Below, piece by piece: positions 1-10,180 of a DNA stretch of 42,035 nucleotides. How positions within the stretch are numbered: position 1 is the first letter of the stretch; each line of letters opens with the position of its first letter. The notes under the pieces are model-generated. The model did not search any database. It was not told the origin of the DNA and was given only the letters and a program-made list of their open reading frames with translations. This DNA is from Desulforamulus aquiferis. GTDB taxonomy: Bacteria > Bacillota > Desulfotomaculia > Desulfotomaculales > Desulfotomaculaceae. The stretch spans positions 1-42,035 of the forward strand of contig AWVY01000037.1 in NCBI GenBank assembly GCA_004143605.1, in the 5' to 3' direction. The translations under genes were made by a program, and so were the position numbers.

Positions 1-57
1 TCGAATGTCGCTGTTCGGGATTATTAAAACCCAGTTGAATCTTTTTCAACAGGCTGA

Positions 58-90
58 AAAATTCCCCGCCATGAGGCGGGGAATTTTATA
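58..90 (-). terminator. Intrinsic terminator of qmoB
   Basis: A perfect inverted repeat (ATTCCCCGCC, loop, GGCGGGGAAT) lies directly after the qmoB stop on the minus strand and is followed by a T-run. It closes the sulfate respiration cluster. Confidence 0.85.
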
Positions 91-92
91 TG

Positions 93-2275
93 TTAGAAGC
101 CTTTCATGGGGTTGGGTCCGAATTCTTCGAGATCTTCAGCAAACTTATCAAGGATACCAGGCAACTCAGCATAATCCATGATATTGATCTGCATCATGCG
201 TACACGCTCGGACTCAAGACCTAAGCGGTCAAGGGTCTCAGAAACCTTGGAAAGACGGATTTCAGCAATCTCAGAGCCTTCATGAAGTGGCACTGGTAAT
301 CATCGCCATGCTTGCAGCCTAACAGCAGTACACCATCAAAGCCCTTGGACATGGAGTCAGCAATCCATACCAGGTTCAGGGAGCCTAGGCATCTTACCGG
401 AACAATACGTACCCAGGAATTATACTTCAAACGATTAATACCGGCCATATCCAGGGCAGGCATAGCGTCGTTTTCGCAGGCCAGGATCAGAATTCTTGCT
501 TTTCTTCGTCCTCTTCAGGAACTTCAACAGCCTTAACCATGTTGCCAACCATTGCTACCGAGTAGTTCTTAAAGGAGATAATACGCTCTGGGCAAGCACC
601 CATACAGGTACCACAGCGTCTGCAACGGGTTGGGTTGGGCAGAGGGTTGCCCTTAGCATCTTCGTTGATTGCACCAAAGGGACACTCTTCAGTACATCTC
701 TTGCACTGGGTGCAGCGCTGGAGAGCAAATTCAGGATAGGACAGGTCGCCGCTTCTTGGATGAACAGCGGCACCACCGGCAGTGGCTTCAACACACTGGA
801 TGGCCTTCAGAGCAGCACCAGTGGCATCACCAACGGCTTTAGCCATATCCATAGGAGCTCTCACACTACCGGCAGCATAGATACCGGTACGGCGGGTCTC
901 ATAGGGGAAGCAAATAAAGTGAGAATCAGGGAAGCCGTACTTCAGGTTAGGAAGTTCAGGACCTGTCTGTATTGTAGCTTCAGAATACTTTCTGCAGCTT
1001 CCTGGGTAGCGGCAGCTTCAGCAGCGGCATCGCCTTCACCGGCAGCAGCAACGATAGCTTCGGTGGCCTTGTTGCTAGGAATCATACCGTTAGCAAGTAC
1101 TACTAAATCAATATCTTCTACCAGGCATTGCCTCCAAGGAGGATATCTTCAGACTCAATAGCCAGCTTACCACCAACTTCTTTAATCTCTTTGATATCAC
1201 CTTTAATAAAGACAGCACCGGTATCCTGCCCAGCCTTATAGAAATGTTCATATTGTCCAGAGCTGCGGATATCCTTATAGAATACATAGGCCTGGGCCTC
1301 CGGTGCCAGCTCTTTTAAGATAATTGTCTGCTTTAAGGTTTCTATGCAGCAAGCCGCGGAGCAGTAAGCTAAACGCTCAGCATCCCTTGAACCGGCGCAC
1401 TGGATAAAGGCAACTTTCTTAGCACCAATATTGCCGGCCTTAGCCATAGCTTCAAAATCAGCATGGGTAATAACATTAGCGTACTTGCCATAGCCAAGGT
1501 AATCCAGCTTGGCTATGTTAGGCTTAGAACCTGTTGCGAGAACGATAGCTCCCACTCTCTCGGCTACCACGCTGCCACCCTGGTTAATCTCAGCATCAAA
1601 CATGCCAGGACCGCCAGCGATTTTCTCAATAACAGCACCGGTGTATACCTTAATGTTAGCATTAGCTTCGATTTCGGCAATACGTCCAGCAAGGTTAGGA
1701 TCTTCAGGAGTAGTAAAGGGAGAAGCCATTGGTGTGGTTTTATAAACACTATTTAACCAGCCGCCCAGAGCTGCTTCCTTTTCAACTAATACTGCGGGGT
1801 AACCTGCTTTTGCAGCTTCTAAGGCTGCAGTCATACCAGCTAAGCCGCCGCCAACTACTAGTACTGTTTTGGATAAGTTTTCGCCAACGAAAGGTTCAGG
1901 AGCAACACCAGCTTTAATCTTTTCACAACTCATACGAATTTGGTCTTCAGCCAGCATTTGGGTATCTTCGTCATCTGCTTCGTGAACCCAGATGCACTGT
2001 TCACGCAGGTTTACACGGTCAACTAAAACACCAGGAAATTTAAATACATCTGCGTTAACACGGTTGGAGCAGCCAGCAATGATAATGCCGTCCATGTCCT
2101 TTTCTTCAACTGCAGCTTTTATTAATTCTACACCTTCTGCAGAACAAAGATAGCTGTGCTCTTTGCAAGTAGGCACTTTATATTCTTTGGCTGCAACTTT
2201 GGTTAAGGCCGCTGCATCGAGGGCTTCGCCAATGCCACAACCGGTGCATAGAAAGAATCCTTGTTTTTTAGCCAT
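93..2275 (-). CDS. qmoB: QmoB, flavin/Fe-S subunit of quinone-interacting oxidoreductase (frameshifted in read)
   Basis: HdrA-like flavoprotein that pairs with QmoA at the membrane-to-APS-reductase electron link. Visible in order: an N-terminal region with CTGCGIGEALDA, an FAD fold (VLVVGGGLAGMTAALEAA near residue 138), a cysteine stretch CSAACCIET, two ferredoxin motifs (CTQCKRCTEECP and CRRCGTCMGACP) and a C-terminal MvhD-like domain (ILACENDAMP, then GCKHGDDYQC). Repaired length is about 727 residues, normal for QmoB. Four single-base losses break the frame near 1121, 980, 499 and 288. Each is repaired by restoring one base, and the conserved sequence then continues. The start (MAKKQGFFLCTG) lies 4 bases after the qmoA stop, so the two genes are probably co-translated. 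I read the breaks as sequence errors, not gene death. Confidence 0.93.
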
Positions 2276-2279
2276 TGTC

Positions 2280-3528
2280 TTACCCCCTCACCGTAGATTG
2301 TATGGCTTTAATAACCGCAGCTGTAGCACCTTGAACGGAAGAGGCAACATCACCGGGCTTGGCAACACAGCCTGCGCCGTAAATGCCAGGAGCATCGGAG
2401 CTGTTAACTACAAATCCATCCACATCATAGGCTGCTGCAGCAGGTATTTGGGCGGCGGCAGTGGCAGGAGCCATGCCGGTAGCCAAAACTACCATGTCGT
2501 ATTTAAGTTCGGTGATTTCTTGGGTAATCTGGTTTTCACTCAACACAATTACATCCTTGGATTCAGCATCTTCTTTGATTTCAGAAGGCTTACCCTTAAT
2601 CATGGTAATATCATATTCTTGAACTTTATTATAGAAATCTTCATGCTTACCCATGGCTCTGATATCCATATAGTAAATGGTTACCTTAGCATCTGGGTAT
2701 TGCTTCTTAACATAGGTAATCTGCTTCAGTGTTGCCATACAGCATACAGAGGAGCATGCCTTCTGGTGGTTCTCATCACGGGAACCCGCACACTGTACAA
2801 AGGCAATATTCTTAGGCTCTTTACCATCGGATGGGCGAAGGATTTTACCGTTGGTGGGCCCTGTAAGGCAGCTAATCTTTCCATCATAATGTTGGAAATG
2901 GCATTTGCTACCGTACCACTACCATAATTATGCAGCTTAGCAATATCATAGGAATCCCAACCTGTAGCCCAGATTACTGCGCCAACGTTGATATTCATAG
3001 TTTTTGCAGCCATAGCCAGGTCCACAGCCTTAACTTCACAAGCCTCAACGCATTTGCCGCAGGAAGCACCCAGACATACAGCACTGTCAATTACATACTT
3101 CATGGGGAAAGCAAAGGGTTGGGGCAGATAAGCAGCTTTGGTTTTGTCTAAACCAAAGTTAAAGTCATTAGCCCTTTCCACAGGACATACTTCCGCACAC
3201 TTGCCACAGCCGGTACAACCTTCTGTGGTATAGCGTGGGTTAATCTTAACAGTAACATCAAAGTTACCTTCCTGGCCGGAGATATTTTCCACTTCAGCCA
3301 GGGTGATAACTCTAATATTGGAGTTCTTTTTATTCTTTGGAAGTTTATTTCCAATCCGCAGTTGGGCGGACATAGTTTGGGGAAGTACTCATTAATTTGA
3401 GATACTTTACCACCTAGATAGGCATTCTTTTCAACTAAGAAGACCTCATACCCTACTTCGGCAGCCTCAACTGCAGCTGTTATACCTGCAATTCCGCCAC
3501 CTACAACTAATATGCTTTTATTTGCCAT
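2280..3528 (-). CDS. qmoA: QmoA, flavin/Fe-S subunit of quinone-interacting oxidoreductase (frameshifted in read)
   Basis: HdrA-like FAD protein, partner of QmoB, thought to pass electrons to or from AprBA. It begins ILVVGGGIAGITAAVEAAEV (Rossmann FAD motif), then YFPKLCPPNCGLEINF. A ferredoxin motif CTGCGKCAEVCP and a second cysteine cluster CLGASCGKCVEAC follow. The C-terminal half has GAVIWATGWDSYD, CAGSRDENHQKACSSVCC and a final FAD-binding stretch with GIYGAGCVAKPGDVA. Repaired length is about 417 residues, matching the family. Two single-base losses are seen: one A in a run near 3329 and one C near 2866. The ribosome site GGGAGTG precedes the ATG. Terminator-like hairpins between aprA and qmoA suggest that qmoAB may also have its own transcript. 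Confidence 0.93.
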
Positions 3529-3630
3529 TTTCTCACTCCCTAGTCCAGTTGTCTGTTGGCCTTAAGCCAGTGGATAGGTGAACAATAATAATTTAATAAT
3601 AATTACATTTTTGCCATACCCTGACAGGGT

Positions 3631-3664
3631 AAAATAAAAAACCAGGCGCCATAAGGCCACCTGG
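3631..3664 (-). terminator. Terminator-like hairpin between aprA and qmoA
   Basis: On the minus strand a CCAGG...CCTGG stem with a TTAT loop is followed by a run of T. It would end or reduce transcription after aprA and so uncouple sat-aprBA from qmoAB. Confidence 0.7.
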
Positions 3665-3717
3665 ACTACTGGGCCCCAAAAGCGCGTTGCACCAAGGCCG
3701 TACATTAATTAAGACGA

Positions 3718-3741
3718 CCCGTGGCCGTAGTTGGCCACGGG
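3718..3741 (-). other. Stable hairpin just after aprA
   Basis: CCCGTGGCC and GGCCACGGG form a perfect 9-bp stem with a 6-base loop about 40 bases after the aprA stop. No T-run follows. It may be an RNA-stabilising or processing hairpin at the aprA 3' end, placed ahead of the T-run hairpin at 3631-3664. Confidence 0.55.
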
Positions 3742-3777
3742 CCTGTTGTAAATATTTAACTAAGTTTTTCTATGAAA

Positions 3778-5653
3778 TTAGTCAACCAGACGGATGATGG
3801 GGCGCTTAATCATTTCCCACTCACCGGAAGCAGCATCGTATTTGCAGTTGCAGAATACTTCCCACTCAGGGTTGATAGCAGGAATGTCAGCACGGAAGTA
3901 GTAGCCAGGGAAACGAGTTTCTTCACGGAAGATTACAGTACGGATGTGGGACTCAGCCTGCAGGGTTCTGTGGATGTTTTCCCAAGCTCTCATTAACTCG
4001 TGCAGGTCGCGAGCAGCCAGTTTAGCACTGTCTTCTTTCAACATTGTCAGATACTCAAGACCTTTTTCTAATAGGGCCTTGCTGGTGGTGAAGTTAGCAA
4101 CAACACCGCCGGCGTACTCGTCCATCATCTTCTGGAGACGGAACATGTACATTTTGGGCAGGATGTAGTTGGGGTTAACATCAGCATCAGTGGTAAAGCC
4201 GGAGAACTCTTCAAATACAGCCATAGGCTTCAGAGTCTTAGCAACCAGCTCTTCTACTTTAGCATCGTCAACTGCAGGCTGCTCGTTGTTTTCAACTACG
4301 AACTTAACCATGGACTTAGCAGCAATACGACCTTCAGCGTGGGAACCGGAGGAGAACTTGTGGCTGGAAGCGCCAGAAGCATCGCCAGCGGCGAACAGAC
4401 CCTTAACGGTGGTCATATTGGTGTAGCCCCACTGGTACTCAGCAGGAGCCAGATCGGCAGGACCGGAAACCCAAGCACCGGAAGCACCGGAGTGAGAGCC
4501 GATGAAGTAAGGCTCAGCAGCAGCAATTTCGGAAGCTTTTTCTTCAGGAGCGATGTCACAAGCTGCCCACAGGATAGCCTGAGATACAGTCATATCGAGG
4601 AAGTCTTCCCAAGCTTCGCTTTCAAGCTCTTTCATTTTCTTCTTGAAGGCCTTAGGATCGTCTTCGTATTTCTTAGCTAAGTTAGCAATAGCTTCAGCAG
4701 TCTGCATGTAGATGGGGCCTTTGCCTTCACTTACATCCAGCATACCGAGGTAGTTACGCAGGTTAGCAGGGATAGGCTTAACGGAGCCATAGGGACCCAG
4801 TTAGCTAATTCATCTCTGCGGGTAACCATGTACTCTTCACCCATAGCATTGGTAGCACGGGATTTGAAGAGCAGGAACCAAGCTCCTACTGGGCCGTAAG
4901 CATCTTTAAAGCGTACAGGGATAAAGCGAACTTCTTGGCAAGTCATTTCAGCGCCGGCAGCCATGGTGAAGTAAGCAGAGGAACCGGAGCTAAAAGGAGG
5001 ATACCAGGAACGGCCAAGACCTTCACCGGTGGAACGAGGCTTGAATACGCCTACTGCGCCACCCATGGAAGCCAGAACAGCTTTAGCCTTGAATACATAT
5101 ACTTTATTTTCACGGGTGCTGAAGCCTACTGCACCAGCGATTCTGTCTCCATCCATGATGGGCTCGGTGATGAATACGCGCTCGTAGATGTTGTCGGTGC
5201 CAAGGGCGTTCTTAGCAGCTTCAGCTACGATAATCTTGTAGGATTCACCGTTTAACATGATCTGCCAGCGACCACCACGAACGTAGTTGCCTTCGTCGTT
5301 AGTCCAGATGGGCAGGCCCCACTTCTCGAACAGGTGAACGGAAGAGTCAACGTGACGGGCGATGTCAGCGACTTGGTCATCACGGGCGATACCCATGAGG
5401 TCGTTCTTAACATATTTTACATAATCTTCAACGGTGTTGTCGCCTTTAGCGATTCCCAGGTATTGGTTGATAGCGGAAAGACCCATAGCAACAGCACCGG
5501 AACGGTCCATAGCGGCCTTGTCAACCAATGTAATCTTCAGGTCACCGTTTTTCTTGGCCCAGTAAGCTGCTTCAACGGCTGCGCCGCAAGCTGCCATACC
5601 GCCGCCGAGAATTAAAATGTCGGTATTAACTACTACAGTTTCAAGTTCGGCAT
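3778..5653 (-). CDS. aprA: AprA, adenosine-5'-phosphosulfate reductase alpha subunit (frameshifted in read)
   Basis: FAD-containing catalytic subunit of dissimilatory APS reductase, cytoplasmic, which reduces APS to sulfite and AMP together with AprB. Visible: the FAD motif LILGGGMAACGAAVEA, GRSWYPPFSSGSSAYF, EVRFIPVRFKD and YGPVGAWFLL around the substrate channel, and a C-terminal helical domain ending WEMIKRPIIRLVD. The first in-frame ATG (5653) follows GGAGGAGGTTA. One base is missing a few codons later (near 5645), so the open frame seems to begin at an internal Met. A second loss near 4796 interrupts WVP-YGSVKPIP. With two bases restored the protein is 625 residues, normal for AprA. Downstream of aprB with a 36-base gap. 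Confidence 0.95.
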
Positions 5654-5689
5654 TATATATTAACCTCCTCCGATAGTTAATTATCTAAA

Positions 5690-6133
5690 TTACTTCTTTA
5701 AAGCAGGCAGTTCAGCAGTACCTACAGAGTAGGGCTCGGTGAACAGAAGTTGGTTATTCAGGTCATCCTGGTCTACGGTGTAACCGCCATCAGGAACAGC
5801 TTCGCCTTCAGCAGTGGTACGGATGGGGAATTTGAAGCGCTTCAACATACCATTACGGAACTTAACGGTCCACATAATGCTGTCGGAGCTTCTTAAGGGC
5901 ACACAGCTAGCACCCATGGGAACAAAGTCAGCATAACCACGAACGTCGATAGCCTGCTGAGGGCAAATTTTAACACAGCAGTAGCACTCCCAGCACTGTG
6001 ACACGTCACGGTTGGTGGCTTTCATTATTTCTCTGTCAAGAACCATCAGGTCGTTGGGGCAGATGTACATGCAAGCGGTTTTATCCTGACCCTTGCAACC
6101 ATCGCACTTTTCAGCAATTACAAAGCTAGGCAT
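5690..6133 (-). CDS. aprB: AprB, adenosine-5'-phosphosulfate reductase beta subunit
   Basis: Small iron-sulfur subunit that feeds electrons to the FAD of AprA. The intact 147-residue protein has two [4Fe-4S] motifs: CDGCKGQDKTACMYICP near residue 10 and CWECYCCVKICP near residue 47, then the beta-sheet region and C-terminal tail that wraps AprA. The length matches the family. The ribosome site GGGAGGT precedes the ATG. It lies directly upstream of aprA, the usual aprBA order. Unlike its neighbours this gene has no frameshift. Confidence 0.97.
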   Translation of the reverse strand: MPSFVIAEKCDGCKGQDKTACMYICPNDLMVLDREIMKATNRDVSQCWECYCCVKICPQQAIDVRGYADFVPMGASCVPLRSSDSIMWTVKFRNGMLKRFKFPIRTTAEGEAVPDGGYTVDQDDLNNQLLFTEPYSVGTAELPALKK

Positions 6134-6550
6134 TTTTTTACCTCCCTGTTACTAATTTTAAAGACATTTCGTCTTTAATTACTTAATTAATTGGTACTGT
6201 TCTTCGCTCTATGATATAACTTGTCTTCCCTACCGCCGGTGCAACGGATCCTTAAAGCAGATATCGGAAAACTCCGACTTGGTTAATTTGACAGTATCTT
6301 TACACATTTCTCAATAAATGGTTTTTTCCTCCGGGCTAAACCACCTCCTCCGATCTGGTCTCTACCATCAGCAAGGGGTAAGTCCCGTCGGTATAGCATA
6401 CTATACCGACGGTTATAAAACTTTTGCACCGGTTGGTGAATGTAAAAGACATCTTTTGTCAACTATCAGACAGAACTACTTTATCGAATGCTGTAGAATA
6501 TTGCAGAGAATTACCTCCACACCCTAACAGCCGGGGGAATAAAATTATAT
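6134..6550 (-). promoter_or_regulatory. sat-aprB intergenic region with a perfect 12-bp hairpin
   Basis: No credible gene in 417 bases. At 6385-6412 CCGTCGGTATAG and CTATACCGACGG form a perfect 12-bp stem with a 4-base loop. No T-run follows on either strand, so it is not a standard terminator. It could be an RNA processing or stability element, or a protein site. An aprBA promoter is expected between the hairpin and aprB, but I could not pick a convincing one. Confidence 0.5.
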
Positions 6551-7726
6551 TTACTTGCCAGCGTCCAGACCTTGGTAGTACTGGGTGAGGATTTCCAGAA
6601 CTTCCTTACGACCAAACTCGAGTGGGGGAAGCTCGCCTCTGCCAAACATTTCGCGAACCTTGGTACCACTGATAGCTACGCGATCTTCAGGACCGTGTGG
6701 GCAAGTCTTTTCAGTAGCCATACCGTCACACTTGCGGCAGTAGTAAGCGGAAGTAACTTTAATGGGCTGGCACAGGATTTCGCCAGGTGCAAACTGGTCG
6801 AAGATTTCCTGAGCCTGGTAAGGAGTATAGTAGCTGCCTACACCAGCGTGGTCACGACCAACAAGGATGTGGCTGCAGCCAAAGTTCTGACGGAAGATAG
6901 CGTGCAGGATAGCTTCTTTAGGACCAGCATAACGCATTTCCATAGGATATACGCGCATTTCGATGGTCTTTTCGTTGAAGTAATACTTCATGTGAGCTTT
7001 ATAAGCTTCAAAGCGAACTTCAGCAGGGATGTCACCCTTCTTCAGTTTACCAACGATGGGGTGTAAGAACAGGCCATCGCATACTTCGTTACCAATCTTG
7101 CACAGGAACTCGTGGGAGCGGTGCAGAGGGTTACGGGTTTGGAATGCACAAACGGTATTCCAGCCTTTGGACTCAAACAATTCGCGGGTTTCAGCAGGAG
7201 TAGCATAGTAGCCGGCATACTTCTCATCATAACCCATTTCGGAGAAGGTAACGATGGGGCCACCAAGATAAACATCGCCAGCAGCCATAACTTTCTGAAC
7301 GCCAGGGTGGTCAGCATCGTCAGTGAAGAAGGAAGCATTGCACTCTTTTACTTTGTCATAACCATACTTGTCGGTAACAGTCATGATACCAATGTATTCG
7401 CCGGTTTCGTCATCAACCAGAGCAACTTCACTATTAGGAGCAATGGCTTCAGCCTGCTCAGTGGTTACTGCTAAGGTTACGGGTAGGGGCCATGCCAAAC
7501 CATTGGCCAGGTGGTTGTTGTTTACAACGCCTTCGTAGTCAGCCTGAGTCATGAAACCAGTCAGGGGAGAGAATGCTCCCATACCCAGCATCAAGCAGTC
7601 AGAAGATTCACGGGAAGTCATACGAACTACTGGTAGGGATTCAGCTTTTGCTTTCAGTTCTGCACGTTGCTCCTTGGGAGCCAGTACAGGGGTCAGTTTA
7701 CCACCATGTGGTTGAACTAATGCCAT
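6551..7726 (-). CDS. sat: Sulfate adenylyltransferase (ATP sulfurylase)
   Basis: Activates sulfate with ATP to APS and pyrophosphate, the first step of dissimilatory sulfate reduction. The intact 391-residue protein has the catalytic motif QTRNPLHRSHEF (near residue 197), the ATP motif GRDHAGVG (near 290), and a C-terminal zinc-type cysteine set YYCRKCDGM...TCPHG found in bacterial and archaeal dissimilatory Sat. AAGGAGGCG lies in front of the ATG. It stands upstream of aprBA in the same direction and so feeds APS directly to the reductase. Confidence 0.97.
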   Translation of the reverse strand: MALVQPHGGKLTPVLAPKEQRAELKAKAESLPVVRMTSRESSDCLMLGMGAFSPLTGFMTQADYEGVVNNNHLANGLAWPLPVTLAVTTEQAEAIAPNSEVALVDDETGEYIGIMTVTDKYGYDKVKECNASFFTDDADHPGVQKVMAAGDVYLGGPIVTFSEMGYDEKYAGYYATPAETRELFESKGWNTVCAFQTRNPLHRSHEFLCKIGNEVCDGLFLHPIVGKLKKGDIPAEVRFEAYKAHMKYYFNEKTIEMRVYPMEMRYAGPKEAILHAIFRQNFGCSHILVGRDHAGVGSYYTPYQAQEIFDQFAPGEILCQPIKVTSAYYCRKCDGMATEKTCPHGPEDRVAISGTKVREMFGRGELPPLEFGRKEVLEILTQYYQGLDAGK

Positions 7727-8144
7727 CTTACAACACGCCTCCTTGTTCTTTTTAAAATTTGGACTTCTGTCCCAATTTTGTGAACCCAGACACTTATAGA
7801 GATATACTACTTAGCCAAGGCCCAGCTTACACGGATTTGGTTGGCTTGTGTAACTTGACTTGCTGAATTACTAGCTGCCAACCTATCACTTGTGCATCAT
7901 TTCCTCAAATGCATGTGATTTTTTTCAATATTGTCTAGATGACTAAGCAATTTAAAAAATCCGCATTGTACTGGACTGCCCCGCCTCTATCTATATGTTT
8001 GCGGGTGCCAGTAAGTATTTATGTCTTTTGTATACTTAATTGTATTCTCCTAAAACTCTTGTTTTCCTGCTTCATATTTCTATTTTCTTTAATAATTTGT
8101 GCAAAAAGTATTTGCCATATATGTCAACATTATCCAGGGAGGCG
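7727..8144 (-). promoter_or_regulatory. hdrB-sat intergenic region
   Basis: AT-rich, 418 bases, with no gene I can support. An 80-residue hydrophobic reading frame on the plus strand has no ribosome site and looks accidental. The stretch should hold the sat promoter. I see no riboswitch fold that I recognise. Confidence 0.4.
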
Positions 8145-9004
8145 CTATTTTAGAACCTTATCTGGTGAAACGATACAGTAGTCAAGACCCGCCTTTTTCG
8201 ATCTAAACCGAAGGCAACAGCCATTAATTGAGTAAAAAATAATACCGGCATATTAAATTTGGTGCCATATGTTTTATTTACCTTCACCTGATAGGCATCA
8301 AGGTTTAATTGACACAGGGGACAAGGGGTTATTATGAGATCCGCGCCCGCTTCCTGGGCACTCTTTATTATTGGATATATGGAAGAAATCGTCATTTCGG
8401 GAGAGGTCATATTCATGGCCCCGGTACAGCACTTCAGCTTCATGGGGAAGTTAACCGGTTCTGCTCCCAAAGTCCTTGCAATGTCATCTAGGAAGGTAGG
8501 GTTTTCCCAGTTGTCAAACTCCCTTAAAGAACGTACAGTCTGGCAACCTACATATCCGGCAACCTTAAGACCTTTGAGAGGCTTTGTTACCTTTGCGGCA
8601 ATAGCATCCAGTCCTAAATCTGAAACCAATACATCTAAGAGCATACGGACTTTTAATTGACCGTTGTAGCTTAGGTTGTCTTTACTCAAGGCATCATTAG
8701 CATTGGCCTTAAAGCTTTCATCAGTAAATTTCCTATTGGCACAGCCTAGAATTGTATAGCAGGAGCTACAGGTGGCAACTACGTCCTCTTGACCCATTTT
8801 TTCAGCCAGGGCAAGATTTCTAGCAGCTAGTACATCGGCAGCGAACTGACCAATTACACTAGATGTTACCGTGGCACCGCAGCAGTTCCAGTCTTCAATT
8901 TCTTCCAGCTGTATCCCAAGTAACTTGGCCACCTCAAGAGCAGAGTGATGGTAACTTATACCCATTCCCTCACTGGCACATCCGGGATAAAATGAATATT
9001 TCAT
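8145..9004 (-). CDS. hdrB: HdrB-like heterodisulfide reductase subunit (one frameshift near the C-terminus)
   Basis: Cysteine-rich CCG-domain protein that in heterodisulfide reductases carries the noncubane [4Fe-4S] clusters acting on disulfides. Two CCG repeats are visible: WNCCGA (near residue 43) with CSSCY, and KCCTGAMN with CPLCQLN. I chose the start MKYSFYPGCAS because it matches the family and follows AGGAGGGTGG. One A is missing from an A-run near 8196. Restoring it replaces an aberrant tail with the family-like end DYCIVSPDKVLK and a stop at 8145, about 287 residues. It sits 1 base after the hdrC stop. In Gram-positive sulfate reducers this pair takes the place of the membrane subunit QmoC. 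Confidence 0.92.
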
Positions 9005-9005
9005 G

Positions 9006-9602
9006 CTAGTGACCACCCTCCTTTGCAAGTTCAGCAGCTCTATTTAACACCTCGCGTAATTTGCCAGGGTTCTTAACACCTTTAGGAGGCAGCAGTGGCA
9101 AACGACGATGCAGCATCATGGATTTACCAACATCTTGCATGTCTAAACCCATTTTGATTAGGTTCCCAATACCCAGCTTCAAACCATAATTTAGTGCTAA
9201 TCCACCTTCCAAATACGGCCACGCTTCGATACGTCCTTTGCATATACTTCTGCCATAGCCTGGGAATTATGGCTGATCCCATTCTCCACAGCCAGGTGGC
9301 GAAGGTCATGCATTACATCCATCATCGGAACCGCGGGGGCAACGACAGGCACAGGTATAGCAAGAGGTGCAGAGCCACATGGTGTTGCTTTTTAATACTT
9401 CATCCTTAGCACCCGCCCGGATTAGCTGGATAATTCTTCTTGGGGAAATATCCATCTTATCCTTTAATGCACAGGTAGTGGGACAAATACCGCACTGCAT
9501 GCACATTCTGACCCATTTCCCGTTTTCCATATCATAAACCTTTTTAGTAAACTCCGAATCATACTTAACAGTGGTCTTGCCTTTTGCTGCAACTTCAGAC
9601 AT
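9006..9602 (-). CDS. hdrC: HdrC-like heterodisulfide reductase subunit (two frameshifts in read)
   Basis: Ferredoxin-like subunit carrying two [4Fe-4S] clusters, partner of HdrB. Motifs: CMQCGICPTTC (near residue 34) and CTSCYTCACRCP (near 79), then a helical C-terminal domain (MMLHRRLPLLPP). Two single-base losses, near 9333 and 9205, split it. The repaired protein is about 199 residues, right for HdrC. The start codon overlaps the stop of a small upstream frame (ATGTCTGA), suggesting translational coupling. Confidence 0.92.
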
Positions 9603-9754
9603 TTACTTCCCTCACTTCCCTTCGGGCATTCTTCCATGCAGCATTACCATTCGTACTTGCTGCTTTGAATTGGTCGGTTTCACAACCCATTTCGGACTTG
9701 CACCCTCTGGCACTTTCAAAAGGCTTGTGAATATCCGCACACGAACTAACGCAA
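9595..9754 (-). CDS. Putative small leader protein of the hdrCB operon (broken in read)
   Basis: Not recognised. Reading the minus strand from a TTG that follows GGGAGGTAATT, and allowing two missing bases (near 9747 and 9699), gives about 53 residues. They include LVRVRIFTSLLKVPEGAKSE, MGCETDQFKAAST and NAAWKNARREVREVNV. The last part is rich in codons starting with G, as in real genes. The stop overlaps the hdrC ATG. The error pattern matches the rest of the window. It could be a small redox or assembly partner, a leader peptide, or chance coding in an untranslated leader. Confidence 0.4.
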
Positions 9755-9856
9755 AATTACCTCCCGACACCTCCTTATCAAAGATATCAGAATGCTAATA
9801 ATTTAATAATATTGTTAAATATCAATCAGTTTATTGGCTGATAAATCTATATTTTT

Positions 9857-9885
9857 AATATATCACTACTGTTTTGCGTTGACAA
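9857..9885 (-). promoter_or_regulatory. Sigma-A type promoter of the hdrCB cluster
   Basis: On the minus strand TTGTCA, a 17-base spacer and TATATT match the -35/-10 pattern. It lies about 100 bases before the small leader frame and is the best promoter for hdrCB and perhaps the cluster behind it. Confidence 0.6.
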
Positions 9886-10180
9886 GTATTATTATAATCC
9901 GGCAGCAGTTTGTGTGAAGTGAGAACAGGCTTTACATGTGTCGTCAGAATGACATAACATTTGTGTATATCGTAACTTATTCGATATGATTATGTAGAAT
10001 CCTGCATATTAAGATCTATTAATTATTTTTTTTAAATTCGGGGAGCTACTACTTATCCTATAGCTTTCAGCTTCAGTATATGCTAATTATTTGGTATTTT
10101 ATCCCATCGTCAGCCTAATAATATTTTGTTATAATTGTGACTTAGCAATGTCTTAAAAATTGGTTTAAGGAGATGAGATT

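Noticed and set aside
7939..8181. 80-residue hydrophobic plus-strand frame between hdrB and sat
   Set aside because: No ribosome site, AT-rich, and it overlaps the restored hdrB end on the other strand.
93..9602. Loss of sulfate respiration through broken apr, qmo and hdr genes
   Set aside because: Each break is a one-base loss with full conservation on both sides, and unrelated genes across the window show the same errors.
9610..9760. Group II intron or riboswitch-like text upstream of hdrC (GGTGCAAGTCC, GGTTGTGAAACC)
   Set aside because: No domain V, B12 box or other defining core. The region reads better as a broken small protein frame.
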